A program made the position numbers and the translations under genes. The notes below the pieces were generated by a model. The model was not told where the DNA came from. It saw nothing but the letters and a program-made list of their open reading frames with translations, and did not search any database. From Clostridium disporicum (lineage in GTDB: Bacteria > Bacillota > Clostridia > Clostridiales > Clostridiaceae): a stretch of 64,000 bases of DNA. Where the stretch lies: the NCBI RefSeq assembly GCF_001405015.1, contig NZ_CYZX01000003.1, positions 124,001-188,000 of the forward strand. Reading direction: 5' to 3'. Each line of letters starts with the position of its first letter. The first letter of the stretch is position 1. Shown piece by piece: positions 44,919-54,425 of this stretch.

Positions 44919-45752
44919 TCATATTTTACCCACTCTAAAGAACTCTATCATTTCTTTTGTTAAGCTAATATTTAATTCTGGTTTAGGTATATCCTCTCTC
45001 TTAATCCATATTGCTTCAGCTAACTCATTTTTATCTAACGTTATTGTGGAATCTCCATCTAAATCCACAAAAAATCCTGATAAAACTGATCCAGAAAGTC
45101 CCCAAGGCTGACTTTTATAGTATCTAATATTTTTAACCTTAAGACCTACTTCTTCCATAACTTCTCTTCTTACAGTTTCCTCTAAAGATTCTCCTATCTC
45201 ATTATATCCCGCTACTAAAGCATAGTTTTTATAAGGCCCTTTAGCATATCTAGTTAAAAGCATCTTATCACCATCTATTATCCCTACTATTACACCTGGT
45301 GATATTCTTGGATATCTAATATTATTGCAATTATTACATACTAATGACCTTTCCTTATCACTATGTGCCATTATACTTCCACATCTTCCACAATATCTAT
45401 TAGTATCGTACCACATATAAAGATGATATGAAGTAAATCCAGCAAAAGCCATCCATTGAGGCTTCATAGTTCTAAATACTTGTATACTCTCCCTTACAAA
45501 AATTTCATTTTCTTTAACATCTGCCTTTAGCGCCAAGAAAAACCTTTTTTCATCTATAGTAAACATATATATTAAATGCTCTAAACCATCTAATACTCCC
45601 ATTACTTCTTTATACTTAGGTATTCTTTTTTCATTACCATCTTTTATTAATATAGCCTTGTTTTCTTTAAAAGCTACTATATAATCATTACTTCTAACTT
45701 CAAACTTTCCATAAGTACTATTATACTTATGTGGTTCTATATCCTGTATCAT
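44919..45752 (-). CDS. nudC: NAD+ diphosphatase NudC (Nudix)
   Basis: This 277-residue hydrolase splits NADH or NAD-capped RNA to NMN and AMP. Residues about 120-140 form a Cys4 zinc ribbon (CGRCGS and CNNCNN). The Nudix box is G-YNEIG-E-SLEETVR-REVMEEVGL, with all catalytic glutamates. The NudC-specific motif SQPWGLSGS follows the box, as in SQPWPFPxS of the family. AAGGGTGGGAAGC lies upstream of the ATG. Complete and typical in length. Confidence 0.93.
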   Translation of the reverse strand: MIQDIEPHKYNSTYGKFEVRSNDYIVAFKENKAILIKDGNEKRIPKYKEVMGVLDGLEHLIYMFTIDEKRFFLALKADVKENEIFVRESIQVFRTMKPQWMAFAGFTSYHLYMWYDTNRYCGRCGSIMAHSDKERSLVCNNCNNIRYPRISPGVIVGIIDGDKMLLTRYAKGPYKNYALVAGYNEIGESLEETVRREVMEEVGLKVKNIRYYKSQPWGLSGSVLSGFFVDLDGDSTITLDKNELAEAIWIKREDIPKPELNISLTKEMIEFFRVGKI

Positions 45753-45798
45753 AAGCTTCCCACCCTTTCCTCAGTGTTATTTCTGCTACTAAAAAAAT

Positions 45799-45830
45799 AG
45801 CCCTATTATACTTAATAGTATAACAGAGCT
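45799..45830 (-). terminator. Imperfect hairpin after the HAD hydrolase gene
   Basis: AGCCCTATTATACT and AGTATAACAGAGCT pair with two mismatches; the minus strand continues with TTTTTTT. It lies 11 nt past the stop codon. Confidence 0.6.
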
Positions 45831-45840
45831 TCTTTTATTT

Positions 45841-46671
45841 TTAATCTATACTTTTTTCTAAGATAAACTTTTCAATAAGTTCTGCAACTACGCCTTCATT
45901 ATTAGTAGCCTTTGTTACATAATCACAGGTCTTCTTTACATCATCTACTGCATTTTGAGCAGCTACTGAAAGTCCAGCAACCTTAAGCATAGCCATATCA
46001 TTATAGTTATCTCCTACTGCAATAGTATCCTTAATATCTATATTTAATAGATTTGCTAAATCTATCAATCCTTGTCCCTTATCAACACCTAGAGTATTAA
46101 ATTCCATATATCTATTAGATGAATAACTTACTGAGCATTGTCCTTCTATTATACTCTTCATATCTTCTTCTAGTGACATTAAATAATCAACATCAACATT
46201 TTGATAAATAACTTTAGAAATTTCTTCATTTTCTAAAAAATCTACTGTATTACTGTCCATTCTAATATGATTTATTCTACTTAATCTTTCCTCTTCACTA
46301 TCAGAAATATTAAAAACATATAAATCTCTTTGAGTATAAATATGAATACATAAATCTTTTTTTAAACCATACTCAAAAAGTTCTTTCATCTTACTAAAGC
46401 TTAATCCTTTAAACTGTAATATTCTATTGCCAATATTCTCTGTTAAAGCACCACCATTAAATGAAAGTACATATTCACCCTCCTTATTATGAAGTTCTAA
46501 TGTTTTAAGCTCCTTTTGAATTAATTCATATCCCCGCCCTGTAGCAGGTACAAACTTAACTCCATACTCTTCTCTTGCTTTTTTTATTAAATCAATATTT
46601 CTTTGACATATTTCATGATTGTCATTTAATAATGTTTCATCCATATCACATGCTATTAGTTTATAACCCAT
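45841..46671 (-). CDS. HAD superfamily Cof-type phosphatase
   Basis: This 276-residue cytosolic phosphatase has the HAD nucleophile D9 and acid D11 in ACDMDETLLND. A cap domain sits in the middle and the metal-binding motif is AVGDNYNDMAMLKVAGLSVA (about 218-237). FVPATGRGYELI supplies motif II. This is a Cof/YkrA-type enzyme that usually hydrolyses sugar phosphates, FMN or pyridoxal phosphate. Exact substrate is unknown. AGGGGAT precedes the ATG. Confidence 0.9.
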   Translation of the reverse strand: MGYKLIACDMDETLLNDNHEICQRNIDLIKKAREEYGVKFVPATGRGYELIQKELKTLELHNKEGEYVLSFNGGALTENIGNRILQFKGLSFSKMKELFEYGLKKDLCIHIYTQRDLYVFNISDSEEERLSRINHIRMDSNTVDFLENEEISKVIYQNVDVDYLMSLEEDMKSIIEGQCSVSYSSNRYMEFNTLGVDKGQGLIDLANLLNIDIKDTIAVGDNYNDMAMLKVAGLSVAAQNAVDDVKKTCDYVTKATNNEGVVAELIEKFILEKSID

Positions 46672-46811
46672 AATTCATCCCCTAATTTTATTATTATAAG
46701 TTTCACTTTAAAACTTAATTACTTTAATTATAATTCCCACCTGCTATAATTCATTTTCATATTTTGAAATTATATAAGTTAATGTGATAATAACTTACTT
46801 ATTAAAAATTA

Positions 46812-46836
46812 AAGGATACCTACATCAGGTATCCTT
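46812..46836 (-). terminator. Terminator after the small secreted protein gene
   Basis: Perfect 10-bp arms AAGGATACCT and AGGTATCCTT enclose ACATC. The minus strand ends with TTTAATTTTTAA, so it is a moderate terminator 27 nt past the stop codon. Confidence 0.65.
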
Positions 46837-46862
46837 CTATTAATATACAAATCTAATTTTCT

Positions 46863-47186
46863 CTAGTATTCAAAAGTTAGAGCTACTTCCCCTTCTCCTA
46901 TAATACAAATAATTCTATTTGGCTCTATATTTCTCAATGTAAACTTTTCTTTTACTGGCAATATTGAAAAATATTGCAATCCTAAATTCTCGTCAAAAAT
47001 CATCATTTTAGTCAGTGTATCAGTTGTTAATGTTACATTAATATTCACAGTTTTTGTATTATCAAATCTATAAAATCCCTCTGTATAAGTGTTAGAAATA
47101 GCAGGTATTAAATCTTCAGAACAATATACCTTAGTGCTAAACATACTTAATACAATTATAAGTGCTATTAAAAGCTTTTTTAACAT
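46863..47186 (-). CDS. Small secreted protein of unknown function
   Basis: This 107-residue protein begins with a clear signal peptide, MLKKLLIALIIVLSMFSTKVYC. There is a Cys at residue 22 but no clear lipobox before it. The mature part is beta-rich (NVTLTTDTLTKMMIF) and has no recognised domain. The gene is preceded by AAGGAG, seven bases before the ATG, and has its own terminator. It stands alone between a HAD phosphatase and phosphate transport genes. No function is offered. Confidence 0.7.
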   Translation of the reverse strand: MLKKLLIALIIVLSMFSTKVYCSEDLIPAISNTYTEGFYRFDNTKTVNINVTLTTDTLTKMMIFDENLGLQYFSILPVKEKFTLRNIEPNRIICIIGEGEVALTFEY

Positions 47187-47381
47187 ATATAATCTCCTTA
47201 TCCTTTAAAAATTTATATTTTTTTCACTTTAAATTCTAAACCTTCCTATTATTTATTATGGATTATTTTATTTTATATATTCTTTCAAAAACTATATAAA
47301 ATAATCTAAAACTAACAAAAGTTTAGGCTTTAGATAAAAAGACTTTTATACGAAATAGCTTTCTCCTTTACGCAGTAAATT

Positions 47382-48005
47382 CTAAGTATTTCTCATTATT
47401 ACACTTTCGATTCCATCAGCTACATGTTCACAAGCATCACAACACTTCTCAAAATACTCAAAAGTTTCCTTCCAGGTTATAAATTTAATAGGTTCCATTA
47501 TAGATGAATAAAAACCTCTTATACTTCTAGTATAAATCCTATCACCTTCTTCTTCTAAATCACTAATATTAATTATTAGCTTTCTTATTTCAGATGATTT
47601 TTTAAAGTTTCGGAACTCTTTAATCAAAGCACTAGTTTCATTACATATCTTCACTATTAACTTGCTAAATTCAACTGCTTCTTCCCTCATAACACTAATA
47701 TTAAACATATAAATTCTAACTAAAACATCTTCTATAGCATCAGTTACATTATCTATCTCATTGGCAAGTTCTATAATATCGCCTCTCTCAATAGGAGTTA
47801 TAAATTCTTTTGATAGCTTATTAATCATCTCATGTTTTTTTATATCTGCATTATGTTCAATTTTATGCATATCTTTTATCCTACTATCTATTTGGCTCAT
47901 TCTAAAATTACTTATGGTATTATCTAATAACGAAGCAGCTTCACATGAATATCCTATCAAATCTACCAGCATTTCAAAATAGTCGTTATTTTTCTTAACT
48001 GCCAT
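47382..48005 (-). CDS. DUF47 family PhoU-like protein
   Basis: This 207-residue all-helical cytosolic protein contains the DUF47/PhoU-like motif EIDNVTDAIEDVLVRIYMFNI (about 76-96) and EGDRIYTRSIRGFY. DUF47 proteins act with PiT-type phosphate carriers, probably regulating uptake. The gene is 47 nt downstream of a PiT gene in the same direction, in a typical two-gene operon. AAGGGAG lies upstream of the ATG. Confidence 0.9.
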   Translation of the reverse strand: MAVKKNNDYFEMLVDLIGYSCEAASLLDNTISNFRMSQIDSRIKDMHKIEHNADIKKHEMINKLSKEFITPIERGDIIELANEIDNVTDAIEDVLVRIYMFNISVMREEAVEFSKLIVKICNETSALIKEFRNFKKSSEIRKLIINISDLEEEGDRIYTRSIRGFYSSIMEPIKFITWKETFEYFEKCCDACEHVADGIESVIMRNT

Positions 48006-48052
48006 TTAATCAATACTCCCTTCAACCTTTTTAAGTTTCAAATTATACATTG

Positions 48053-49105
48053 TTAGAAAATCTGAATAAATAACTTAGCCATTAAAAATCCTATAACTCC
48101 GCAACCTGGAAATGTAAGAACCCATGTTAATACCATTTCTTTAACTACACCCCAATTTACAGAACTTAATCTCTTAGCTGCACCAACACCCATTATTGCT
48201 GTAGTCTTAGTATGAGTAGTACTTACAGGCATACCTACTACTGAAGAAATCAAAAGACATCCTGCACCAGCTAAATCTGCTGAAAAACCTTGATACTTTT
48301 CAAGTTTAACCATGTCCATACCAACAGCTTTTATAATCTTATATCCACCAATAGAAGTTCCAAGAGCCATAACAGCTGAACTTAATACCATAAGCCATAC
48401 CGGAATGACGAAATTACTAACATCAGATTTCCCTTTTGCTAAAAACATTCCTAGCATAAATACCCCCATAAATTTTTGTCCATCTTGAGCTCCATGCATA
48501 AACGCCATAGCTGCTCCCCCTACTACCTGAGCATCTTGGAAAAACTCACTAGTTTTTCGTCTATCAAAGCCCTTAAATAGAAACTCTACTATCTTTACTG
48601 TAATCCACCCTAAGAGAAAACCTAATATTGTAGATAATATCAAGCCATAAATAACCTTAATCCACTCGCCTCCATTAATCCCTTTAAGTCCACCTTGAAG
48701 TGCTATCGCTGCTCCTGATATCCCAGCTATTAAAGCATGACTTTCACTTGTAGGAATTCCAAAATACCATGCAGCTGTAGCCCATAACACAATTGCAAAT
48801 AAAGCAGCACATAATGCAACTAATGATTCTGCTGGATCCCCACCAAAATCAACCATATTATATATAGTTTCAGCTACATTTGCATTTATAATGGTCATTA
48901 TAAATACCCCTAAGAAGTTAAATACAGCAGCCATCATTATAGCTGCTCTCGGTGTAATAGCCCTTGTTGATACACATGTTGCAATAGCATTAGGTGCATC
49001 TGTCCACCCATTTACCATTATAACTCCTAAGGTTAAAATTACCGTTATTAATAAAGGTAGATTATGTGTTAACTCATATATAAACTCTGCCAAAGAAATA
49101 GTCAT
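48053..49105 (-). CDS. PiT family inorganic phosphate transporter
   Basis: This 350-residue membrane carrier imports phosphate with a cation. The PiT repeats are GWTDAPNAIATCVSTRAI near the N-terminus and VVGMPVSTTHTKTTAIMGVG near the C-terminus, the paired signature of the family; GIPTSESHALIAGISGAAIA also fits. The reading frame extends to a GTG 9 nt upstream. GAGGAG lies 9 nt before the ATG at 49105. It is followed by a DUF47 gene. Confidence 0.92.
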   Translation of the reverse strand: MTISLAEFIYELTHNLPLLITVILTLGVIMVNGWTDAPNAIATCVSTRAITPRAAIMMAAVFNFLGVFIMTIINANVAETIYNMVDFGGDPAESLVALCAALFAIVLWATAAWYFGIPTSESHALIAGISGAAIALQGGLKGINGGEWIKVIYGLILSTILGFLLGWITVKIVEFLFKGFDRRKTSEFFQDAQVVGGAAMAFMHGAQDGQKFMGVFMLGMFLAKGKSDVSNFVIPVWLMVLSSAVMALGTSIGGYKIIKAVGMDMVKLEKYQGFSADLAGAGCLLISSVVGMPVSTTHTKTTAIMGVGAAKRLSSVNWGVVKEMVLTWVLTFPGCGVIGFLMAKLFIQIF

Positions 49106-49222
49106 TAAGTACACTCCTCATAAATAATATAATTTACTAGTTTATAAAAACTTTTCGATACTTAATTCTATTTTTTAACTTTACCTTTAATACATTTTTA
49201 TTAGTATATTTTTTATTAAATC

Positions 49223-50104
49223 TTATTCTTTCATTATTTTTAAAAATTCTATTGCTCCTAATGATAATGGTACTTTCTTCAAATAACATGCACCTATGCT
49301 TCTTTTAGGAATCTTCTCTATAGTATCAATTTCGTATAAATAATTTTTTTCTAAATATTCCTCAGAAAACTCTTTAATTACGCAAGCAATTCCTAAATTT
49401 ATTTTTGCAAACTCTAAAAGTAAATCATACGACCCTAATTCAAAATCCGGTGATAAATTTACACCTTTTGAATTCATAAAACTCTCTACATATTTTCTTG
49501 AGTTTGATGACTTTTCTAAGAATATTAAAGGTAATTTTGTTAATTCTTCATAAGAAACTTTATCACTTATCAACTTTTTATACTTTTCTCCACAAACAAA
49601 TATATCTTGTATTTCAGCACAAGGTATTAATTCTAATGAAGAATCATCTATAGGAAAGTTACAAATTGCAATATCTATATCACCAGACTTTATATATGAA
49701 CAAAGCTCGGTTGTTGTGCTATTAATAATCCTTAATTTTATATTTGGATATTTATTATGAAACTTTTCTAAGAAAGATATTAAGTAATGCTTTGATATTG
49801 TATCACCTACTCCTATCTTTAATTCTCCTGTAGAAAGATTTTTAAATTCAAATATCTTCTCTTCCCCTGCTTCAATAAGAGTTATTGCTGAATTTACATA
49901 ATCAAAAAGATTCTCTCCTTCAGTAGTAAAAGTTACTCCTTTACGAGTTCTATTAAAAAGACGAATATTCAATTCACTTTCTAATTGCATTATTGATTGA
50001 CTAACAGCTGGTTGAGTCATATATAGTTCTTCTGCCGCCTTTGAAAAACTACCACTCTTCCCCACCTGTCTAAAAACTCTATATAAGTCTAATTTACCTA
50101 TCAT
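49223..50104 (-). CDS. LysR family transcriptional regulator
   Basis: This 293-residue regulator has the N-terminal winged HTH (FRQVGKSGSFSKAAEELYMTQPAVSQSIMQLESEL, about 10-45). The periplasmic-binding-like effector domain covers about 90-290. It is divergent from the F420 ligase-like gene and probably controls it. LysR proteins usually bind T-N11-A sites between divergent genes; no clear one could be picked. The ribosome site AAGGAG sits inside a hairpin (50103-50121). Confidence 0.9.
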   Translation of the reverse strand: MIGKLDLYRVFRQVGKSGSFSKAAEELYMTQPAVSQSIMQLESELNIRLFNRTRKGVTFTTEGENLFDYVNSAITLIEAGEEKIFEFKNLSTGELKIGVGDTISKHYLISFLEKFHNKYPNIKLRIINSTTTELCSYIKSGDIDIAICNFPIDDSSLELIPCAEIQDIFVCGEKYKKLISDKVSYEELTKLPLIFLEKSSNSRKYVESFMNSKGVNLSPDFELGSYDLLLEFAKINLGIACVIKEFSEEYLEKNYLYEIDTIEKIPKRSIGACYLKKVPLSLGAIEFLKIMKE

Positions 50105-50121
50105 ATAAGTACTCCTTATAT
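50103..50121. promoter_or_regulatory. Inverted repeat covering the LysR start codon and ribosome site
   Basis: ATATAAG (50103-50109) pairs with CTTATAT (50115-50121), with TACTC between. The LysR Shine-Dalgarno (AAGGAG on the minus strand) lies in this hairpin, so it might limit LysR translation or act as a DNA operator. Both readings are speculative. Confidence 0.35.
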
Positions 50122-50217
50122 CAAATATACAAACTATTTATTTTACTTATATTATATCTAATAGTATATTACAGGTATAGAAAATTTTTTTAAATTTTAC
50201 ATAAGGGAGAGATTATT

Positions 50218-51411
50218 TTGGAAAGAATTATAGGAACAGTTGTTAGAGGTCTTAGATGTCCAATTGTCAAAGAAGGAGATAATATTGAACAAATAGTTGT
50301 TGATTCAGTTTTAAAAGCAGTTGAAACAGAAAACTTAACTTTAAATGATAAAGATATAGTAACAGTAACAGAATCAATAGTTGCACGTGCTCAAGGAAAC
50401 TACGCTACAATCGATCAAATAGGACAAGATGTTAGTTCTAAATTCGGTGAAGATACAATAGGTGTTATATTCCCTATCTTAAGTCGTAATAGATTTGCCA
50501 TATGTTTAAGAGGTATTGCTAAAGGCGCTGCTAAAAAAATAGTTCTAATGTTAAGCTATCCTTCAGATGAGGTTGGTAATCACTTAGTCGATTTAGATCT
50601 TTTAGATGAAAAAGGAATTAACCCTTGGACTGATGTTTTAACAGAAGCTGAATTCCGTAACCTTTTCGGATATAATAAACATACTTTTACTGGTGTTGAT
50701 TACATAGAATACTACAAATCACTTATAGAAGAATACGGAATAGAGTGTGAAGTTATTTTCTCGAATGACTGTAGAACTATATTAAATTACACTAAGAGCG
50801 TTCTTACTTGTGATATTCACTCAAGATTTAGAACTAAGAGATTATTAAGAGCTAATGGTGCTGAAAAAGTTTATGGACTAGATGATATAATGACTGAATC
50901 TATAGACGGCAGTGGTTGTAATAAAACTTATGGTTTACTTGGCTCTAATAAATCAACAGAAGAAACAGTTAAACTTTTCCCAACTAACTGTCAATTAGTA
51001 GTAGATAATATACAAGCTATTTTATATGAAAAGACTGGTAAAAATATTGAAGTTATGATTTACGGAGATGGTGCATTCAAAGACCCAGTAGGTAAGATTT
51101 GGGAACTAGCTGACCCTGTTGTTTCTCCTGCTTATACTTCTGGATTAGAAGGAACACCAAACGAAGTAAAAATTAAATATCTTGCAGATAATAACTTTGC
51201 TAACCTAGAAGGTGAAGAATTAAAGAAAGCTATCTCTGAATATATTGAAAATAAAGATGCTGATTTAACTGGTAACATGGTTTCTCAAGGAACTACTCCT
51301 AGAAGACTTACTGACCTTATAGGCTCATTATCAGATTTAACTTCTGGTAGTGGAGATAAGGGAACACCAATCATCTTCATCCAAGGTTACTTTGATAATT
51401 ATACTAAATAG
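50218..51411 (+). CDS. Coenzyme F420-0:L-glutamate ligase-like protein
   Basis: This 397-residue protein resembles the F420:glutamyl ligase family (CofE/FbiB N-terminal). The N-terminal GTVVRGLRCPIVKEGDNIEQ and DIVTVTESIVARAQGNY segments, and the DGAFKDPVGKIWELADPVVSPAYTSGL region, match the family layout. Clostridia lack F420 synthesis, so the real substrate is unknown. The start is TTG, with AAGGGAGAG 6 nt before. It is divergent from a LysR gene, so it is likely an inducible function. No other F420 genes are in view. Confidence 0.8.
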   Translation: MERIIGTVVRGLRCPIVKEGDNIEQIVVDSVLKAVETENLTLNDKDIVTVTESIVARAQGNYATIDQIGQDVSSKFGEDTIGVIFPILSRNRFAICLRGIAKGAAKKIVLMLSYPSDEVGNHLVDLDLLDEKGINPWTDVLTEAEFRNLFGYNKHTFTGVDYIEYYKSLIEEYGIECEVIFSNDCRTILNYTKSVLTCDIHSRFRTKRLLRANGAEKVYGLDDIMTESIDGSGCNKTYGLLGSNKSTEETVKLFPTNCQLVVDNIQAILYEKTGKNIEVMIYGDGAFKDPVGKIWELADPVVSPAYTSGLEGTPNEVKIKYLADNNFANLEGEELKKAISEYIENKDADLTGNMVSQGTTPRRLTDLIGSLSDLTSGSGDKGTPIIFIQGYFDNYTK

Positions 51412-51439
51412 TTTCCATTAAATAATATACAAATATATA

Positions 51440-51471
51440 AAATAAAGACTGTGTATAGCCGGTCTTTATTT
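51440..51471 (+). terminator. Terminator after the F420 ligase-like gene
   Basis: Perfect 10-bp arms AAATAAAGAC and GTCTTTATTT with a 12-nt loop are followed by TTTTA. It is 28 nt beyond the stop codon. Confidence 0.75.
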
Positions 51472-51543
51472 TTTATTAAATTTATTCTACAAATAAAGAT
51501 ACAAATTCAAACTTTAGAATTTACACAGACTTACTAATGAAAA

Positions 51544-51565
51544 AAGCCAGCTAAAGCTGACTTTA
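51544..51565 (-). terminator. Terminator after the FAD-dependent dehydrogenase gene
   Basis: AAAGCCAGC pairs with GCTGACTTT with one G-U pair, and the minus strand continues with TTTTTTC. It lies about 55 nt past the stop codon. Confidence 0.65.
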
Positions 51566-51622
51566 AATCATTATATTTTCAGAAACACCATCAGTTTCCT
51601 CTTAACTATTAACTTTTATATC

Positions 51623-53029
51623 TTAACTATTTGCTAAGTTTCTTCCCATCATAACTCCCATAGCTGAAGCCATCATTAGACCTCTTGTCCAACCTGAAGA
51701 ATCCCCTAAACAATATAATCCTTTTATATTAGTTTCAAAATTCTTATCAAGTTCTATTTTATTACTATAAAATTTAATCTCTGGTCCGTAAAGAAGAGTT
51801 TCTCTACTTGCAAATCCAGGAACTACAACATCCATAGATTCTATAAAGTTTAAAATATTAGTCATTGTTCTATATGGTATAGCTGAAGTTAAATCTCCTG
51901 CTTCAGCATCTGGAAGAGTATGTTTTATATTTGATTGATATAACTCATGCTCCCATGTTCTCTTACCGTCTAAAATATCACCATATCTTTGAACGATAAT
52001 ACTTCCATTTCCAAGCATATTTACAAGTTCAGCAACCTTCTTACCATATTCTATAGGTTTATTGAATGGCTCACAGAAATTGTGAGAACTTAATATTGCT
52101 AAGTTAGTATTTTCTGACTTTTTATTTTTATATGAATGTCCATTTACTATAGCTAAATCATTATCGTAGTTTTCTTGGCTAACAAATCCACCTGGGTTTT
52201 GACAGAAAGTTCTTACCTTATCGTGGAATGGAGCTGGGTAACCAATAAGCTTTGATTCGTATAAAACATCATTTACACTTTCCATAACTTCATTTCTAAG
52301 CTCAACTCTAACTCCGATATCAACAGTTCCTGCTCTATGATCAATATTATGTTCTAAACACATATCCTTTAACCAATCAGCACCTTTTCTACCTGTAGCC
52401 ACTACTACTTTATCTGCATAAACTTTTTCTTCTATCTTTTTAGTTCTTGAATCAGCTATTAATACACCTTTAATAGCATTGTCTTCTACTATTAAATTCT
52501 TAGCAACTGTATCAAATTTTATTTCAACACCTAATTCTAAAAGGTGATTTTGAATCTTTAAATATATTTGTTGTGCCATTTCAGTACCTAAATGTCTTAT
52601 AGGACAATCTACAAGCTTTAAGTTACCTTTAATAGCTTTTCTTCTTATTTCTTTTACTGCTTCGTTATTCCCTACACCTTCAACTTTAGTATCTGCACCA
52701 AAATCTAAATATATTTTATCAGTATAATCAATAAACTCTTGAACTAGGCTTGGTCCCATAAGCTCTGGCAAATCTCCACCTACCTCATAGTTTAATGAAA
52801 GCTTTCCATCAGAGAAAGCACCTGCTCCTGAAAAACCAGTAGTTATATGACAGTAAGGCTTACATGACACACATACATTAGTTTTTTCTTTAGGACAAGA
52901 TCTTTTATCTATTCTTCTTCCCGCCTCAATAAGTAAAATATTCTTTTCTGGGTTTAATGTTTTCGCTTCTAATGCTGTGAAAATTCCAGATGGACCTGCT
53001 CCTACAATTATTACATCATAATTCATCAT
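51623..53029 (-). CDS. FAD-dependent dehydrogenase (COG2509 type)
   Basis: This 468-residue flavoprotein has the FAD Rossmann motif IIVGAGPSGIF (8-18), an acidic ribose ligand in LLIEAGRRIDKRSCP, and a second nucleotide motif with VVVATGRKGADWL. A CVSCKPYCH cysteine cluster (about residues 53-61) follows the first Rossmann strand and is characteristic of this little-studied family. The C-terminal GLYCLGDSSGWTRGLMMASAMGV closes FAD binding. GGAGG precedes the ATG; a second ATG follows directly. It is cytosolic and of unknown substrate. Confidence 0.88.
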   Translation of the reverse strand: MMNYDVIIVGAGPSGIFTALEAKTLNPEKNILLIEAGRRIDKRSCPKEKTNVCVSCKPYCHITTGFSGAGAFSDGKLSLNYEVGGDLPELMGPSLVQEFIDYTDKIYLDFGADTKVEGVGNNEAVKEIRRKAIKGNLKLVDCPIRHLGTEMAQQIYLKIQNHLLELGVEIKFDTVAKNLIVEDNAIKGVLIADSRTKKIEEKVYADKVVVATGRKGADWLKDMCLEHNIDHRAGTVDIGVRVELRNEVMESVNDVLYESKLIGYPAPFHDKVRTFCQNPGGFVSQENYDNDLAIVNGHSYKNKKSENTNLAILSSHNFCEPFNKPIEYGKKVAELVNMLGNGSIIVQRYGDILDGKRTWEHELYQSNIKHTLPDAEAGDLTSAIPYRTMTNILNFIESMDVVVPGFASRETLLYGPEIKFYSNKIELDKNFETNIKGLYCLGDSSGWTRGLMMASAMGVMMGRNLANS

Positions 53030-53323
53030 AAAATACCTCCAACTAGCTTATAGTTCAGCTTTTTACGGTAGCTGAGTAGAAACATCTAGACCTTATTACC
53101 AGAAATATATAAGCGAATATTTTTAATCTTTATTTAAATTTTGTTCGGTTTTATTATATTACATTTTACGAACGAAATCAATATGTTTTTAAATAATATT
53201 TGTATTTTTTACAATATCAATTTATATATTCCTTTTATTAAATTATATTGAATTACACTTTAAATTTTTTCTATATATTATATAATATTAAGATAATGAT
53301 TTTTATTTTGAGAGGTATTTTTT

Positions 53324-53788
53324 ATGAATAATATATTGACTGAAGAAAATATTAAAAAATTAAGAGAAGAGTTAGATTATAGAATGACTGTAAAGAGAGC
53401 TGAAATAGCTAAAGATAAACTTATTGCTGCAGCTCATGGTGACCGTTCAGAAAACGCTGAATATAAAGCTGCTTGTGAAAACTATAGAGAAAATGACAAC
53501 AGAATACAATACTTATTAACTATGATTTCTACAGCAACAGTAGTTGATGATTCTTCATTAGACAAATCAGTATTAGGTATAAACAGTAAAGCAAGAATTA
53601 GATTTATCGAATTTGACGACGAAGATACAATAACTCTTACTACTACTCTTGATGCTAATCCTGAAGATATGCTTATAAGTATAGAATCTGATTTAGGAAA
53701 AGCACTAGCTGGAAAAAAAGTTGGAGATATTGTTGAAGTAAACGCTCCTGCTGAAAACTATTCAGTTGAAATATTAGAAATACTATAA
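53324..53788 (+). CDS. greA: GreA/GreB family transcription elongation factor
   Basis: This 154-residue protein has an N-terminal coiled coil (LTEENIKKLREELDYRMTVKRAEIAKDKL), the conserved tip motif GDRSENAEYKAA with the acidic residues that stimulate RNA cleavage, and a C-terminal FKBP-like domain (80-154). The sequence DIVEVNAPAENYSVEILEI matches the GreA C-terminus. It rescues backtracked RNA polymerase. The N-terminal part is a little divergent from standard GreA, so it may be a second paralogue. GAGAGG lies before the ATG. Confidence 0.88.
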   Translation: MNNILTEENIKKLREELDYRMTVKRAEIAKDKLIAAAHGDRSENAEYKAACENYRENDNRIQYLLTMISTATVVDDSSLDKSVLGINSKARIRFIEFDDEDTITLTTTLDANPEDMLISIESDLGKALAGKKVGDIVEVNAPAENYSVEILEIL

Positions 53789-53853
53789 GTGTAAAGCTAC
53801 GAACGTATGCGAGTAGTGTGTTTCAAATAAAAAATAATAAATGAGGTTTTACT

Positions 53854-54357
53854 ATGGTTGAAATGAATATTAGAGAATTATATGAGGTTGGCACTACTTT
53901 TGAATCAGCAGTTGGTCAAGGTACAAAAAGTGAAAGAGCTAGAATACCTAAAAATTATTCGAGAATTAATTTTACAGAAGATATGGTTAATTTTTTAGCT
54001 AGCTTTGATAAAGAAATTAACTTTCTAATTGCAGGTGAGATTTGGTGTCCAGATTTCCAATTAAATGCCACAGTTTTAAAGAAGTTTACAGAGATTAATA
54101 GTAATTTTGATATGTCTGTAATATCGATGGGCAGAGGTAAAAAGTTCTTATTTCCTATTTTAAATGTTGAAAACATGAAATTTCCTGTAATAGTAGTTTT
54201 AGATAAAGAATTTAACATTTTAGGTACTTTTGAAGAAAGACCTAATGTAGTTCATGAATCATCTAATTTTGAAGATATAAAACTAGATTATTATAAAGGC
54301 AGATACTTAATAGATTCTGCTAATGAATTTATAGATATTATGAATAAAGCAAAATAA
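53854..54357 (+). CDS. Thioredoxin family protein with single active-site cysteine
   Basis: This 167-residue cytosolic protein resembles the thioredoxin-9 group. The active-site loop is EIWCPDF (about 62-68), with only the N-terminal Cys; the usual second Cys is replaced by F. It is likely to act as a thiol-binding or chaperone-like protein, or with a glutathione-like thiol. The cis-Pro follows in MKFPVIVVLDKEF. It sits 65 nt after the GreA gene in the same direction. AAATGAGG precedes the ATG. Confidence 0.8.
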   Translation: MVEMNIRELYEVGTTFESAVGQGTKSERARIPKNYSRINFTEDMVNFLASFDKEINFLIAGEIWCPDFQLNATVLKKFTEINSNFDMSVISMGRGKKFLFPILNVENMKFPVIVVLDKEFNILGTFEERPNVVHESSNFEDIKLDYYKGRYLIDSANEFIDIMNKAK

Positions 54358-54377
54358 ATACTTACTTTCTAGCTATA

Positions 54378-54416
54378 AAAAGAAGCCAAAAGTTTATATA
54401 TCTTTTAGCTTCTTTT
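54378..54416. terminator. Bidirectional terminator between convergent genes
   Basis: AAAAGAAGCCAAAAG pairs with CTTTTAGCTTCTTTT with one mismatch. It serves the thioredoxin-like gene (plus) and the aldolase gene (minus). Confidence 0.75.
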
Positions 54417-54425
54417 ATTCTTATA

